Below are positions 1 to 7,014 of a DNA stretch of 33,785 nucleotides, one piece after another. Under the pieces are notes generated by a model that worked only from the letters and a program-made list of their open reading frames with translations, ran no database searches and was not told the DNA's origin. The DNA comes from Palsa-504 sp050698755. GTDB taxonomy: Bacteria; Actinomycetota; Actinomycetes; Streptosporangiales; Streptosporangiaceae. The stretch lies in contig JBOHCK010000015.1 of assembly GCA_050698755.1 (NCBI GenBank), positions 1-33,785 on the forward strand, written 5' to 3'. Positions within the stretch are counted from its first letter, which is position 1; each line of letters starts with the position of its first letter. The translations under genes and the position numbers were made by a program.

Positions 1-736
1 GGGGTTCGACGAGGGCACGCTGAACTCGGACTCCATCATGCTGCTCCACATTGGCAGCGGCCGCCCGGTGCTGGTCAGCATCCCGCGTGACTCTTACGTG
101 GACATTCCAGGTCACGGCTTTAACAAGGTCAACGCGGCGCTGGCCTACGGCGGGGCGAGCCTGCTGATCCAGACGGTCGAGAACGCCACCGGCCTGAAGA
201 TCGACCATTACATGGGGATCGGCTTCGGCGGACTGGTCGCCGTGGTGAACAAGATCGGCGGCGTGCGGATCTGCCTCAAGACCGCGCTCAACGACTCCAA
301 CTCCGGCGTGCACCTGGCCGCCGGGTGCCACAACCTCAACGGGGATCAGGCGCTCGCCTTCGTCCGCGACCGGCACTCGTTCGCCACCGAGGACCTGCAG
401 CGGATACAGGACCAGCGCGCGTTCCTGTCCGCCCTGCTGAAGAAGGCCACCTCGCCCGGCGTGTACCTGAATCCGTTCACGGCCCTGTCGTTCGGGTCAA
501 CCGCCGCGAGCTCGATGTCCGTCGACACGGGCACGAGCCTGCTCGACCTGGAGCACGCGGCGTCCGCGCTGCGCGACCCGGAGACGGGCACGGTGCCGAT
601 CGCCAACAGCAACTACTACACGAGCGCCGGCGACTCGGTGCTGTGGAACACGACCCTGGCGACCGAATTGTTCCGCGCGCTGAAGAACGACTCGGCCATC
701 CCGAAGGGCTTGCTTTCCGGCACCACCGTCGGCTGA
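1..736 (+). CDS. LytR-CpsA-Psr (LCP) family protein, 5'-truncated by window edge
   Basis: The reading frame is open from base 2, so the start and the N-terminal membrane anchor lie outside the window. What remains is the catalytic LCP domain: a DSIMLLHI segment, SIPRDSYVDIPG, KVNAALAYGG, a TVENATGLKIDHYMGI stretch and, near residue 115 of the visible part, ALAFVRDRHSF with the conserved Arg residues that contact the polyprenyl pyrophosphate in this family. LCP proteins attach glycopolymers such as teichoic acid or arabinogalactan to peptidoglycan outside the cell membrane; that role is known for the family and inferred here. The C-terminal ~70 residues are less conserved and carry no second domain such as LytR_C. 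It converges on the GH15 gene, with 48 bases between stop codons. First in-frame ATG visible is at 38, but it is internal to the domain and not a real start. Confidence 0.92.
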   Translation, partial: GFDEGTLNSDSIMLLHIGSGRPVLVSIPRDSYVDIPGHGFNKVNAALAYGGASLLIQTVENATGLKIDHYMGIGFGGLVAVVNKIGGVRICLKTALNDSNSGVHLAAGCHNLNGDQALAFVRDRHSFATEDLQRIQDQRAFLSALLKKATSPGVYLNPFTALSFGSTAASSMSVDTGTSLLDLEHAASALRDPETGTVPIANSNYYTSAGDSVLWNTTLATELFRALKNDSAIPKGLLSGTTVG

Positions 737-799
737 GCGCCGGCCTGACCTGGCGGTGTCGGCCACGACGGTGGTTTCACTCCCCTATGTGGCCGGCGC
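737..799. repeat. 9-bp inverted repeat between convergent genes
   Basis: GCGCCGGCC at 737-745 is matched by its exact reverse complement at 791-799. The 45-base loop covers the whole gap between the LCP and GH15 stop codons and the last few bases of the GH15 gene. It could act as a shared bidirectional terminator, but the loop is long and no T-run follows either arm. Confidence 0.3.
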
Positions 800-2695
800 G
801 TCCGTGCTAGAACCTGGCCGGGTCAGCTGGGCCGGGTACGGTGACGGCGCGGCGGCGTGACCGGGGCCGGCGCCAGGGTGGGCCGCGCGTTCCTGGGCCT
901 GGGAGATGGCCCAGGCCGCGTTGACCAGGCCGATATGGCTGAACGCCTGCGGGAAGTTGCCGAGCATTTCGCCGCTGCCAGGGTCGACTTCCTCGGCCAG
1001 CAGGCCCACGTCGTTGATGGCCGCCACGGCGCGCTCGAACGTCGCGGTGGCCTGGTCCAGGTCCCCGGCCAGCGCCTGCGCTTGCGCCAGCCAGAAGGTG
1101 CAGAGCAGGAACGTCCCCTCCTCGCCGGCCAGGCCGTCGTGAGCCAGGTAGCGGTACACCAGGCCGCGCTGGTCGGTCAGCCTGGCGGCGGTGGCGTCGA
1201 TGGTGGCCTTCATCCGCGGGTCGTCCCCGGGCAGGAAGCCGGTGATGGCCAGCATCAGGCTGGAGGCGTCCAGGTCTTCTCGGCCGAAGGCTTGGGTGAA
1301 GGCCCCCGCCTGATCGTTCCAGCCGCGCTCTAGGATGGCCGCCCGGATCTGGTCGCGGACCTCGGTCCACGACTCAATCCGGTCGGCCGCGCCGAGCAGC
1401 GAGGCGAGGGCGATCGCCCGGTCGAGCGCGACCCAGCACATGAGCTTGGAGTACAGGAAGTCCCGCGGCTCACCGCGGACTTCCCAGATTCCCTGGTCCT
1501 TCTCGGCCCACCGGCTCGCGGCCGTGTCCGCCGCGGCCACGAGGAACTGCCGCGTGACCGGGTCGAGTTCGCCCAGCTGGTCGGCCAGCCGCTGCGCGGC
1601 ATCGAGCAACTCGCCGTACACGTCAAGCTGGCGCTGGGTCCACGCGCCGTTGCCCACCCGCACCGGCTGGCTGGCCCGCCACCCGGCCAGGTGCGGCAGC
1701 TCGCGCTCGGAGAGGTCGTGCTCGCCGCCCACGCCGAACATGATCTGCAGGTCCTTCCCCCGCCGCAGCTCGGAGGCGGAGGCGTCGGCCAGGAAGCCGA
1801 AGAACTTGCCCGCCTCTTCGGGGCAGGCCGCGACCCACAGGGCCTCCATGGTCAAGCTGGCGTCGCGCACCCAGGTATAGCGGTAATCCCAGTTGCGCTC
1901 GCCGGCGACCGCCTCCGGCAGCGAGGTCGTGGGCGCGGCCACGATGGCCCCGGTCGGGGCGAACGTCAGCGCCTGCAGGACCCGGCCGGAATGGTGCACC
2001 AGGTCGCGCCAGGGCCCCTCATAGGACTGATGCAAAGCGGACCAGGAGCGCCAGGCTTCCACGGTGTCCTGCAGGCGGTCGACGATCTGGCCGGCCTCCC
2101 AGGCGGCCAGCGGCGGCTCCTGCAGCTGCCCGCACTGGAGCGCGAAGCTCACGGTCTGCCCGGCGACCAGGTGGAGCTGCGCGGTGGCGGTGTCCCCGGC
2201 GATCTGGAAACCGGCGGGCACGGAAAGGAAGAGCCGGCTGGCACCGCCACGGGCGGCGATGCCTCCGGCTACCGCTTCCAGGATCGGGTGGATCAGCGCG
2301 TATTCGGGCCGCGGCGCATAGCTGACATCTACGTCGATTTCCCCCACGGTGCACGTGAGCCGGCGCAGCAGAACTCCCGGCGACCCGGCGCCCAGGTGGT
2401 GGCCGCGGTCGTTACGGCCCACGGCCATGGCGTCGGTTAGCACCGCGGTGCCGGCCTGCGCCTCGAACGTGGTCTCCAGGACCATCGTCTGGTCGACGTA
2501 CGCGCGGCTGACCTGGAAATCGCCGGCCGGCCGGATCGCGAAGTGGCCGCCATCGGGATCAAGGAGACGGGCGAATGCGGCCGGCGCGTCGAACCGAGGG
2601 CAACAGAGCCAGTCCACCGAGCCGGCCCGGCTGACCAGCGCAGCCGAGCGACAGTCCGACAGCAGGGCATAGTCGCCGATCGGCAAGCTGTCCAT
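785..2695 (-). CDS. Glycoside hydrolase family 15 protein (glucoamylase / trehalase type)
   Basis: This 636-residue protein has the two-part layout of actinobacterial GH15 enzymes: an N-terminal beta-sandwich (about 1-230) starting with the typical MDSLPIGDYALLSD, then an (alpha/alpha)6 barrel. Visible motifs are WDYRYTWVRDA (about 269-279), QIMFGVGGEHDLSE (317-330), GIWEVRGE with the expected general acid Glu405, and LLAEEVDP with the expected base Glu568 or 569, followed by LGNFPQAFSHIGLVNAAW. It should hydrolyse alpha-glucosidic bonds; several close actinobacterial relatives are trehalases, so the substrate is uncertain. The frame stays open 630 bases further upstream, but that extension is out-of-frame sequence of the neighbouring gene; the ATG at 2695 has a GAAGGGA ribosome site and matches the family start. 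No signal peptide, so probably cytoplasmic. The last ~35 residues are a Pro/Ala-rich tail. Confidence 0.93.
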   Translation of the reverse strand: MDSLPIGDYALLSDCRSAALVSRAGSVDWLCCPRFDAPAAFARLLDPDGGHFAIRPAGDFQVSRAYVDQTMVLETTFEAQAGTAVLTDAMAVGRNDRGHHLGAGSPGVLLRRLTCTVGEIDVDVSYAPRPEYALIHPILEAVAGGIAARGGASRLFLSVPAGFQIAGDTATAQLHLVAGQTVSFALQCGQLQEPPLAAWEAGQIVDRLQDTVEAWRSWSALHQSYEGPWRDLVHHSGRVLQALTFAPTGAIVAAPTTSLPEAVAGERNWDYRYTWVRDASLTMEALWVAACPEEAGKFFGFLADASASELRRGKDLQIMFGVGGEHDLSERELPHLAGWRASQPVRVGNGAWTQRQLDVYGELLDAAQRLADQLGELDPVTRQFLVAAADTAASRWAEKDQGIWEVRGEPRDFLYSKLMCWVALDRAIALASLLGAADRIESWTEVRDQIRAAILERGWNDQAGAFTQAFGREDLDASSLMLAITGFLPGDDPRMKATIDATAARLTDQRGLVYRYLAHDGLAGEEGTFLLCTFWLAQAQALAGDLDQATATFERAVAAINDVGLLAEEVDPGSGEMLGNFPQAFSHIGLVNAAWAISQAQERAAHPGAGPGHAAAPSPYPAQLTRPGSSTDAPAT

Positions 2696-2769
2696 CTGTA
2701 GTTCCCTTCGTTCCCGAACACCGTGCCGCACTTCATGACCGAGCTCCGCACTATCGCCAATCACGCTCG

Positions 2770-3864
2770 TCAATGCTCGGCCACGGTCTTGAGCGCCGCT
2801 GCCCGCTCGCGTGCGAGCCGCCGCCGCAGGTGGGTCGTGCCCGAGGTCGCGTAGATCTCGGCCTCCCGTTCCGGTGCGCGGCGGCGTTCGGCCAGGTGCA
2901 GGAGGTCCACGCAGGCCAGCACGATCAGCGACCCGGCTAGCCAGATCCCGAGGACGAGCAGCTGGTGGCCCAGGTCGCCGTCGGGGAGGTACACCACGTC
3001 GCGCGCGGCGGCCACGATGGCGCCGTTGGGCAGCCATGGCGCCACCTGGCGGAAGCCATCGGGCAGGAACGCGAACGAGACCGTCCCGCCGGAGACGGCA
3101 TTCCCGATGACGACGAAGACGAGCGCGGCCAGGCCGGTTCCCGGCAGCCCGGTGACCGCCTGGCAGGCGGTGACGAAGGCCACGAACGTAAGCGAGCCGA
3201 GGAAGCCGACGCCGATGAGCGCTGCGCTCGCGCCGGTCAGGGCGCCGAAGATCGTGTCGAGCGCGAGCACGCTCCCGCAGGCGGTCAGCAGGGCAAACAG
3301 GACCGCGGCGGTGACCCGCCACCACAACCGGAAGCGCCTGCCGAACAGGAACAGGCCGATGCTCCCGAGCACGCTCGGGAGGAGCAGGCCGAGCTCAAAG
3401 ACGAAGACGGACAGGCCCGCGCGGTCACCGGCTGGAAGCGGCGCGACGTCGAGGGAGCGGGCCTGGCGGTGCAGTGCAGTCGCCGCGGCCAGGAGCGCCG
3501 CCGTGATCGCCTGCTGCTGACCCGATCCCGCCGCGCCCGCCGTCACGATCGTCACGGGACCCGTGGTACCAGTGACCAGGCCGCCGGCCGCCGACTGGGA
3601 CAGGACGCTGTCGGTTACGGCCCGCGCAGATGGCGCGGGCACGACGGTGAAGCCGCCTGGTGCCGCGTGCGCGAGTCCGCGAGCCAGCCCCTGTACGAAG
3701 CCTGCCGGTGCGGCCACGGCGACCCGCACGCCGTGCGGTGCCGGAGCGTGATCGGCGAAGCCGAAGGATAGTGTGAGGATGAAGCCGACCACGGCGGCGG
3801 CGACGGAAATGGTGAACAGCCGGCGGGGCGATGGCTGGCGGGGCGGTCGCTGCGTGTCGGGCAT
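2770..3864 (-). CDS. Multi-pass membrane protein, YhgE/Pip or ABC-2 permease-like
   Basis: The 364-residue product has one N-terminal membrane segment (about 17-37), an outside domain of roughly 110 residues rich in Ala, Gly and Val, and then about five further hydrophobic segments ending near residue 330, followed by a basic cytoplasmic tail. This one-plus-loop-plus-five topology, and the segment FLPDGFRQVAPWLPNG before the last helix pair, resemble the YhgE/Pip and DUF3533 group of ABC-2-type permeases. No ATPase partner lies beside it, so function is unknown. Three in-frame starts exist (3891, 3870, 3864). I chose 3864 because GGAGAGG ends six bases before it; the same site is too close to 3870. 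It is on the same strand as the GH15 gene with 74 bases between them, so co-transcription is possible. Confidence 0.72.
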   Translation of the reverse strand: MPDTQRPPRQPSPRRLFTISVAAAVVGFILTLSFGFADHAPAPHGVRVAVAAPAGFVQGLARGLAHAAPGGFTVVPAPSARAVTDSVLSQSAAGGLVTGTTGPVTIVTAGAAGSGQQQAITAALLAAATALHRQARSLDVAPLPAGDRAGLSVFVFELGLLLPSVLGSIGLFLFGRRFRLWWRVTAAVLFALLTACGSVLALDTIFGALTGASAALIGVGFLGSLTFVAFVTACQAVTGLPGTGLAALVFVVIGNAVSGGTVSFAFLPDGFRQVAPWLPNGAIVAAARDVVYLPDGDLGHQLLVLGIWLAGSLIVLACVDLLHLAERRRAPEREAEIYATSGTTHLRRRLARERAAALKTVAEH

Positions 3865-4004
3865 GGACATCCTCTCCGCCACTTGGACCAAACGGCGGGT
3901 GGCTCCTGGTTTCCTGCGCCTGACACCATGGTCGCGTTCACGGGTTCTTCGTCGCGCCAGTGGTAATCCCGGGCCGAACCCCGGAGCCGCCGTGGGCGTG
4001 ACAA

Positions 4005-4030
4005 CCTCGGGCTAACCCTATTGCCCGAGG
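4005..4030 (-). terminator. Hairpin downstream of whiB
   Basis: CCTCGGGC (4005-4012) and GCCCGAGG (4023-4030) form a perfect 8-bp stem with a 10-base loop. It lies 55 bases beyond the whiB stop codon on the minus strand and 141 bases before the next minus-strand gene. Only a short T-pair follows, so it would be a GC-rich hairpin terminator of the kind common in actinomycetes, or a processing site. Confidence 0.45.
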
Positions 4031-4061
4031 CCAGTCGCCTGGGCACCATCTCTATGTGGCG

Positions 4062-4088
4062 ATGCGGATCCTGATCGTCGATGACTAG
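4062..4088 (+). pseudogene. Possible response-regulator N-terminal stub
   Basis: ATG at 4062 reads MRILIVDD and then TAG. This is the exact opening of a CheY-like receiver domain (beta-strand 1 and the first acidic pair), but the frame ends there and nothing recognisable follows. The stop codon overlaps the antiparallel whiB stop (4085-4087). It may be what is left of a response-regulator gene whose body was deleted up to the whiB end. With only eight codons, chance resemblance cannot be excluded. Confidence 0.35.
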
Positions 4089-4375
4089 CCGAGCCTGTCC
4101 CGAGCCGAGAACGGTGAATACATGCGCGTGCTGCCTCCCATGGCCTGCCGCTCCGCCGCGGTCCGGCCGCCCCAGATGCCGAAGGCGGCGCCGTGGCTCA
4201 GCGCCCAGTCCAGGCACCGAGCCCGCACCGGGCACCCGTCGCAGATCTGCTTGGCCCGGTCGATCTCCGGACCCGTGGTCCACTCCGGGAAGAACAGCTC
4301 GGGGTCGGCGGGCAGGCACGCAGCGCGGGTGCGCCAGTCCATTAGCTCCGACGTCGCATGCTGAGGATCAGTCAT
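4085..4375 (-). CDS. WhiB-family iron-sulfur transcription factor
   Basis: The 96-residue product carries the four cysteines of WhiB proteins: Cys20 in AACLPADPELFFP, then Cys45, Cys48 and Cys54 in ICDGCPVRARC. These bind a 4Fe-4S cluster that senses oxygen or nitric oxide and mediates contact with the principal sigma factor. The family turn GIWGG is at 66-70, followed by RTAAERQAMG. The tail lacks the RGRPR AT-hook of WhiB7, so this is not an obvious WhiB7 orthologue; it looks like the WhiB1/general group. The frame is open further upstream (to 4495), but the ATG at 4375 gives the usual length. That ATG has no ribosome site of its own and overlaps by eight bases the stop of a small upstream ORF, which suggests translational coupling. 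An alternative start is 4342. Confidence 0.9.
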   Translation of the reverse strand: MTDPQHATSELMDWRTRAACLPADPELFFPEWTTGPEIDRAKQICDGCPVRARCLDWALSHGAAFGIWGGRTAAERQAMGGSTRMYSPFSARDRLG

Positions 4376-4514
4376 GCTGGAGTGCGCGCTCTGGCTTGGA
4401 CGGCTCCTTGCGGTCACCGAAGTGATTGATGATGTCTTCGACAGCCCGGCCCTCAGACTCGGGCAAGAACCAGCACACCAGGGCTGGTTCTTCATCGGTC
4501 TGCGACTCAGCCAT
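4368..4514 (-). CDS. Small 48-residue protein or leader peptide upstream of whiB
   Basis: Not previously obvious because of its size. ATG at 4514 is preceded by GGAAGGAA with about six bases of spacing, one of the better ribosome sites in the window. The product begins MAESQTDEEPALVCWFLPES and ends ERALQHD; it is acidic, with no membrane segment or known domain. Its last codons and stop (CATGACTGA) overlap the whiB start codon, so whiB translation probably depends on ribosomes finishing this ORF. A perfect 9-bp hairpin lies within codons 8-17. It may be a real small protein co-produced with WhiB, or a regulatory leader; the sequence cannot decide. Confidence 0.6.
   Translation of the reverse strand: MAESQTDEEPALVCWFLPESEGRAVEDIINHFGDRKEPSKPERALQHD
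4465..4492 (-). promoter_or_regulatory. RNA hairpin inside the whiB leader ORF
   Basis: AAGAACCAG (4465-4473) and CTGGTTCTT (4484-4492) form a perfect 9-bp stem with a 10-base loop, within codons 8-17 of the small ORF upstream of whiB. The stem is notably AT-richer than its surroundings. A translating ribosome would melt it, so it could make whiB expression depend on leader translation. This role is inference. Confidence 0.4.
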
Positions 4515-4614
4515 TTCGCGTTCCTTCCCGTTGCTCCGTCTCCATCTCCGACGGCATGCCAGCCGGAGCTGCTATCTACGTTCTTCGCCGCGACTGCTGG
4601 TCGCGCCAGTGGAG

Positions 4615-4676
4615 CACCCTGGCCGGTACCCAGGCGTGATACCGGGGCTACCCGGCCCAGGGCATGGGCCAGGGTG
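4615..4676. repeat. 10-bp inverted repeat in divergent intergenic region
   Basis: CACCCTGGCC (4615-4624) is matched exactly by GGCCAGGGTG (4667-4676). The 42 bases between contain shorter complementary pieces (CCGGG/CCCGG). It lies in the 235-base gap between the divergent whiB leader and the disulfide oxidoreductase gene, so it could be a regulatory structure or a paired protein site. No clear -35/-10 pair could be assigned in this gap. Confidence 0.35.
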
Positions 4677-4749
4677 TCTCACGGGTGCGACGGCCGCCCT
4701 CAGCCGCGAGCGTGGATACTAACGCCAACCCGAACGCCGAGGAGGGACC

Positions 4750-6123
4750 GTGCCGGTGACCAATGAGTCTGCGGACTACGACGTCATCGTGGTAGGCGGG
4801 GGCTCGCCCGGCGAGCACTGCGCCGGAGCCCTGGCCGACGGCGGCTTGCGCGTGGCCGTGGTCGAGCGTGACCTCGTCGGTGGTGAGTGCTCGTACTGGG
4901 CGTGCATCCCGTCCAAGACGCTGCTTCGGCCCGGCGAGGCGGTCCAGGGCGCACACGATGTCGGCGCCACCGCGGAGGTGAACGTAGCGGCGGCGCTGGC
5001 CTGGCGTGACTACATGGTCTCGGACTACTCCGACGCCGGGCAGCAGCGCTGGCTGGCGGGCAAGGGCATCGACCTGCTGCGCGGGACGGGGAGGCTCGCC
5101 GGGCCGGGCGTCGTCGAGGTCGGCGGGGTGCGTCACACCGCCAGGCACGTGGTCGTGGCGACCGGGTCTGACCCGGTCATACCGCCCGTCTCTGGGCTGC
5201 GTGAGCTGAAGGGGGTCTGGACCAACCGCGAGGTGACCGGCATGAAGACCGTCCCGCGGCGCCTGCTCATTCTCGGCGGCGGCCCGGTCGGCGCCGAGAT
5301 GGCGCAGGCCGTGCGCCGTCTGGGCGGCGAGGTGGTCCTGGTCGAGGCGGCCGCGCACGTACTCGTCCATGAGCCGGCACCGCTAGGCGAGGCGCTCGGC
5401 GAGTGCCTGAGGCACGACGGCATCGAGCTCATCCTCGGTGTGCAGGCGACCGCCGCGGGACGCGACGGCACGGACTACGTGCTGACCCTCAATGACGGCC
5501 GCCAAGTGCGCGGCGAACACATCCTGGTCGCCACTGGCCGGCGTGCGCGCGTACTCGAGGGGCTGGAAACTGTCGGCGCGCAGGCCGGACCGCACGGCAT
5601 CGTGGTCGACTCGCACCTGCGGGCCGGGGATCGCCTGTGGGCCGTCGGCGACGTCACCGGCGTGCGGCAGCTGACTCACGTCGGCAAGTACCAGGGCGAG
5701 GTCGTGGCCTCGAACATCCTCGGCGAGCCCCGCGAGGCGCACTACGAGGCCATACCCGCCGTGGTCTACACCGACCCGCAAGCAGCTTCCGTCGGCGCCG
5801 CGCAGGACCGGTTCAGTGCGACCGCCCCGCTCTCCCAGGTGGCCAAGACGGCCACCTACACTCACGCCACCTCCAACGGCTTCCTGACCCTGCTCAGCGA
5901 CGGCGAGCGGCTAACCGGCGGCTACGCGCTCGGCCCCGAGGCTGGCGAGTGGATGCAGCAGGCCACGCTGGCCGTCCGCGCTCGCGTGCCGCTGCAAGTC
6001 CTGCGCGACGTCATCCAGCCCTTCCCCACCTTCTCGGAGATCTACGTCGACGCGCTCAAGGCACTCACCGGCCAGATCACCGCCACCGGCCAGCCAGCCG
6101 CGGCTGGATCGCCGCTGACCTAA
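4750..6123 (+). CDS. FAD/NAD(P)-dependent pyridine nucleotide-disulfide oxidoreductase
   Basis: The 457-residue protein has an N-terminal FAD site (DVIVVGGGSPGEHCA, about 11-25), the redox-active pair Cys47/Cys52 in GGECSYWACIPSKT, a second nucleotide-binding segment LLILGGGPVGAEMAQ near 171-185, and AVGDVTG for the FAD ribityl contact. It belongs to the lipoamide dehydrogenase / mercuric reductase family. The CSYWAC version of the active site is an actinobacterial variant of the usual CxNxGC. The C-terminal HxHPT motif that supplies the active-site base is replaced by PFPTFSE (about 424-430), so the partner His is absent; lipoamide dehydrogenase activity is therefore doubtful. The GTG start at 4750 follows an AGGAGG site. 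The next gene begins 13 bases after its stop, so the two are likely co-transcribed. Confidence 0.9.
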   Translation: MPVTNESADYDVIVVGGGSPGEHCAGALADGGLRVAVVERDLVGGECSYWACIPSKTLLRPGEAVQGAHDVGATAEVNVAAALAWRDYMVSDYSDAGQQRWLAGKGIDLLRGTGRLAGPGVVEVGGVRHTARHVVVATGSDPVIPPVSGLRELKGVWTNREVTGMKTVPRRLLILGGGPVGAEMAQAVRRLGGEVVLVEAAAHVLVHEPAPLGEALGECLRHDGIELILGVQATAAGRDGTDYVLTLNDGRQVRGEHILVATGRRARVLEGLETVGAQAGPHGIVVDSHLRAGDRLWAVGDVTGVRQLTHVGKYQGEVVASNILGEPREAHYEAIPAVVYTDPQAASVGAAQDRFSATAPLSQVAKTATYTHATSNGFLTLLSDGERLTGGYALGPEAGEWMQQATLAVRARVPLQVLRDVIQPFPTFSEIYVDALKALTGQITATGQPAAAGSPLT

Positions 6124-6136
6124 GGAGAAAGTGCAC

Positions 6137-6796
6137 ATGACTCAGACCCTCACCTATCAGCAGATGGGAACGACGGCGCGAGGCCAGGCCCACGCGTTGT
6201 TCTCGCAGACCATGGCCTACGTCGCGGCCACGGCCGGTTTGTTCGCGCTCGGCGCCTGGGCGGGCCGCAGCCTGTCCGGCGGCGTGGGCATCGTCGCGTT
6301 CATCGCCGCCTTCGCCTGCCTGATCGGCATGCGGTTCGCGGCTAAGCGGTCCGCACAGCTGACCGTCGGGCTGCTCGTCGCGTTCGGCCTGCTGATCGGG
6401 CTGGCCGTGGCGCCGACGGTCGCCTACTACGGCGCCATGGATCCGCGCGCGCTGTGGGAAGCCGGCGGGGCCACCGCGCTGTTCATCGCCGGGTTCGGCG
6501 CCGCGGGCTACGCCACCAGGCGCGACCTGACCGCCCTCGCGCGGGTGAGCTTCTGGGCCCTGCTGGCCCTGATCGTGTTCGGCATCGTGCTGATCTTCGT
6601 CAACATCCCGGGCGGCGAACTGGTCTATTCGGTGCTCGGCCTGGTCATCTTCGCCGGGTTCACCATGTTCGACTTCCAGCGGCTTCGCACCAACACCGAC
6701 GCCGCCACAGCGCCCCTGCTGGCCGCGTCGATCTTCCTTGACGTGCTGAACGTGTTCCTGTTCTTCCTGGAGATCTTCACCGGCGGAAAGCGGTAA
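6137..6796 (+). CDS. Bax inhibitor-1 / YccA family membrane protein
   Basis: The 219-residue protein has about seven hydrophobic segments and the family signatures GFTMFDFQRLR (between the fifth and sixth) and IFLDVLNVFLFFLEIFTG at the C-terminus. BI-1 family proteins are pH-sensitive calcium-leak channels or modulators of membrane proteins in the cytoplasmic membrane; the bacterial role is mostly unknown. The frame also offers a GTG at 6131, but AAGGAGA sits eight bases before the ATG at 6137 and only two before the GTG, so 6137 is preferred. It directly follows the disulfide oxidoreductase gene in the same direction, a pairing that suggests a shared response to membrane or redox stress. Confidence 0.9.
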   Translation: MTQTLTYQQMGTTARGQAHALFSQTMAYVAATAGLFALGAWAGRSLSGGVGIVAFIAAFACLIGMRFAAKRSAQLTVGLLVAFGLLIGLAVAPTVAYYGAMDPRALWEAGGATALFIAGFGAAGYATRRDLTALARVSFWALLALIVFGIVLIFVNIPGGELVYSVLGLVIFAGFTMFDFQRLRTNTDAATAPLLAASIFLDVLNVFLFFLEIFTGGKR

Positions 6797-7014
6797 CAGC
6801 ATCGAGGAGTTCCGGGGCCCCACGATTTCCCACCCGCCCCGCCAGCCACCTGACTCGCTTGCAATTTCGTAAGAGACATAATCACAACCATGGGGAGGCG
6901 GGGCTGGAAACGCGGTAGTGGCGGGTTACGCGGGGGGCTCAAGTACCGCGAGTGACTCCAGCCGGGTGCCAGCACGCAGGGCTGGCGCCGCGGACGGGGC
7001 AGCCGGGCACGGCA
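6797..7014. other. Convergent intergenic region with AT-rich island
   Basis: 218 bases between the BI-1 and arcC stop codons. Bases 6857-6890 are AT-rich against the local background (containing TTGCAATTTCG and CATAATCA) and are flanked by an 8-bp inverted repeat, GCCCCGCC (6836-6843) and GGCGGGGC (6897-6904). A 21-codon frame (ATG at 6892) is present but has no convincing ribosome site. I cannot assign a function. Confidence 0.3.
6968..6986 (-). terminator. Hairpin downstream of the arginine deiminase operon
   Basis: GCCAGC (6968-6973) and GCTGGC (6981-6986) form a 6-bp stem with a 7-base loop, 28 bases beyond the arcC stop on the minus strand. There is no T-run, as usual for GC-rich actinomycete terminators. 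Confidence 0.4.

Noticed and set aside
2696..3325. N-terminal extension of 210 codons on the GH15 gene
   Set aside because: It is the antiparallel-free shadow of the membrane protein gene in another frame, Arg/Pro-rich and unlike GH15; the ATG at 2695 with a ribosome site matches the family start.
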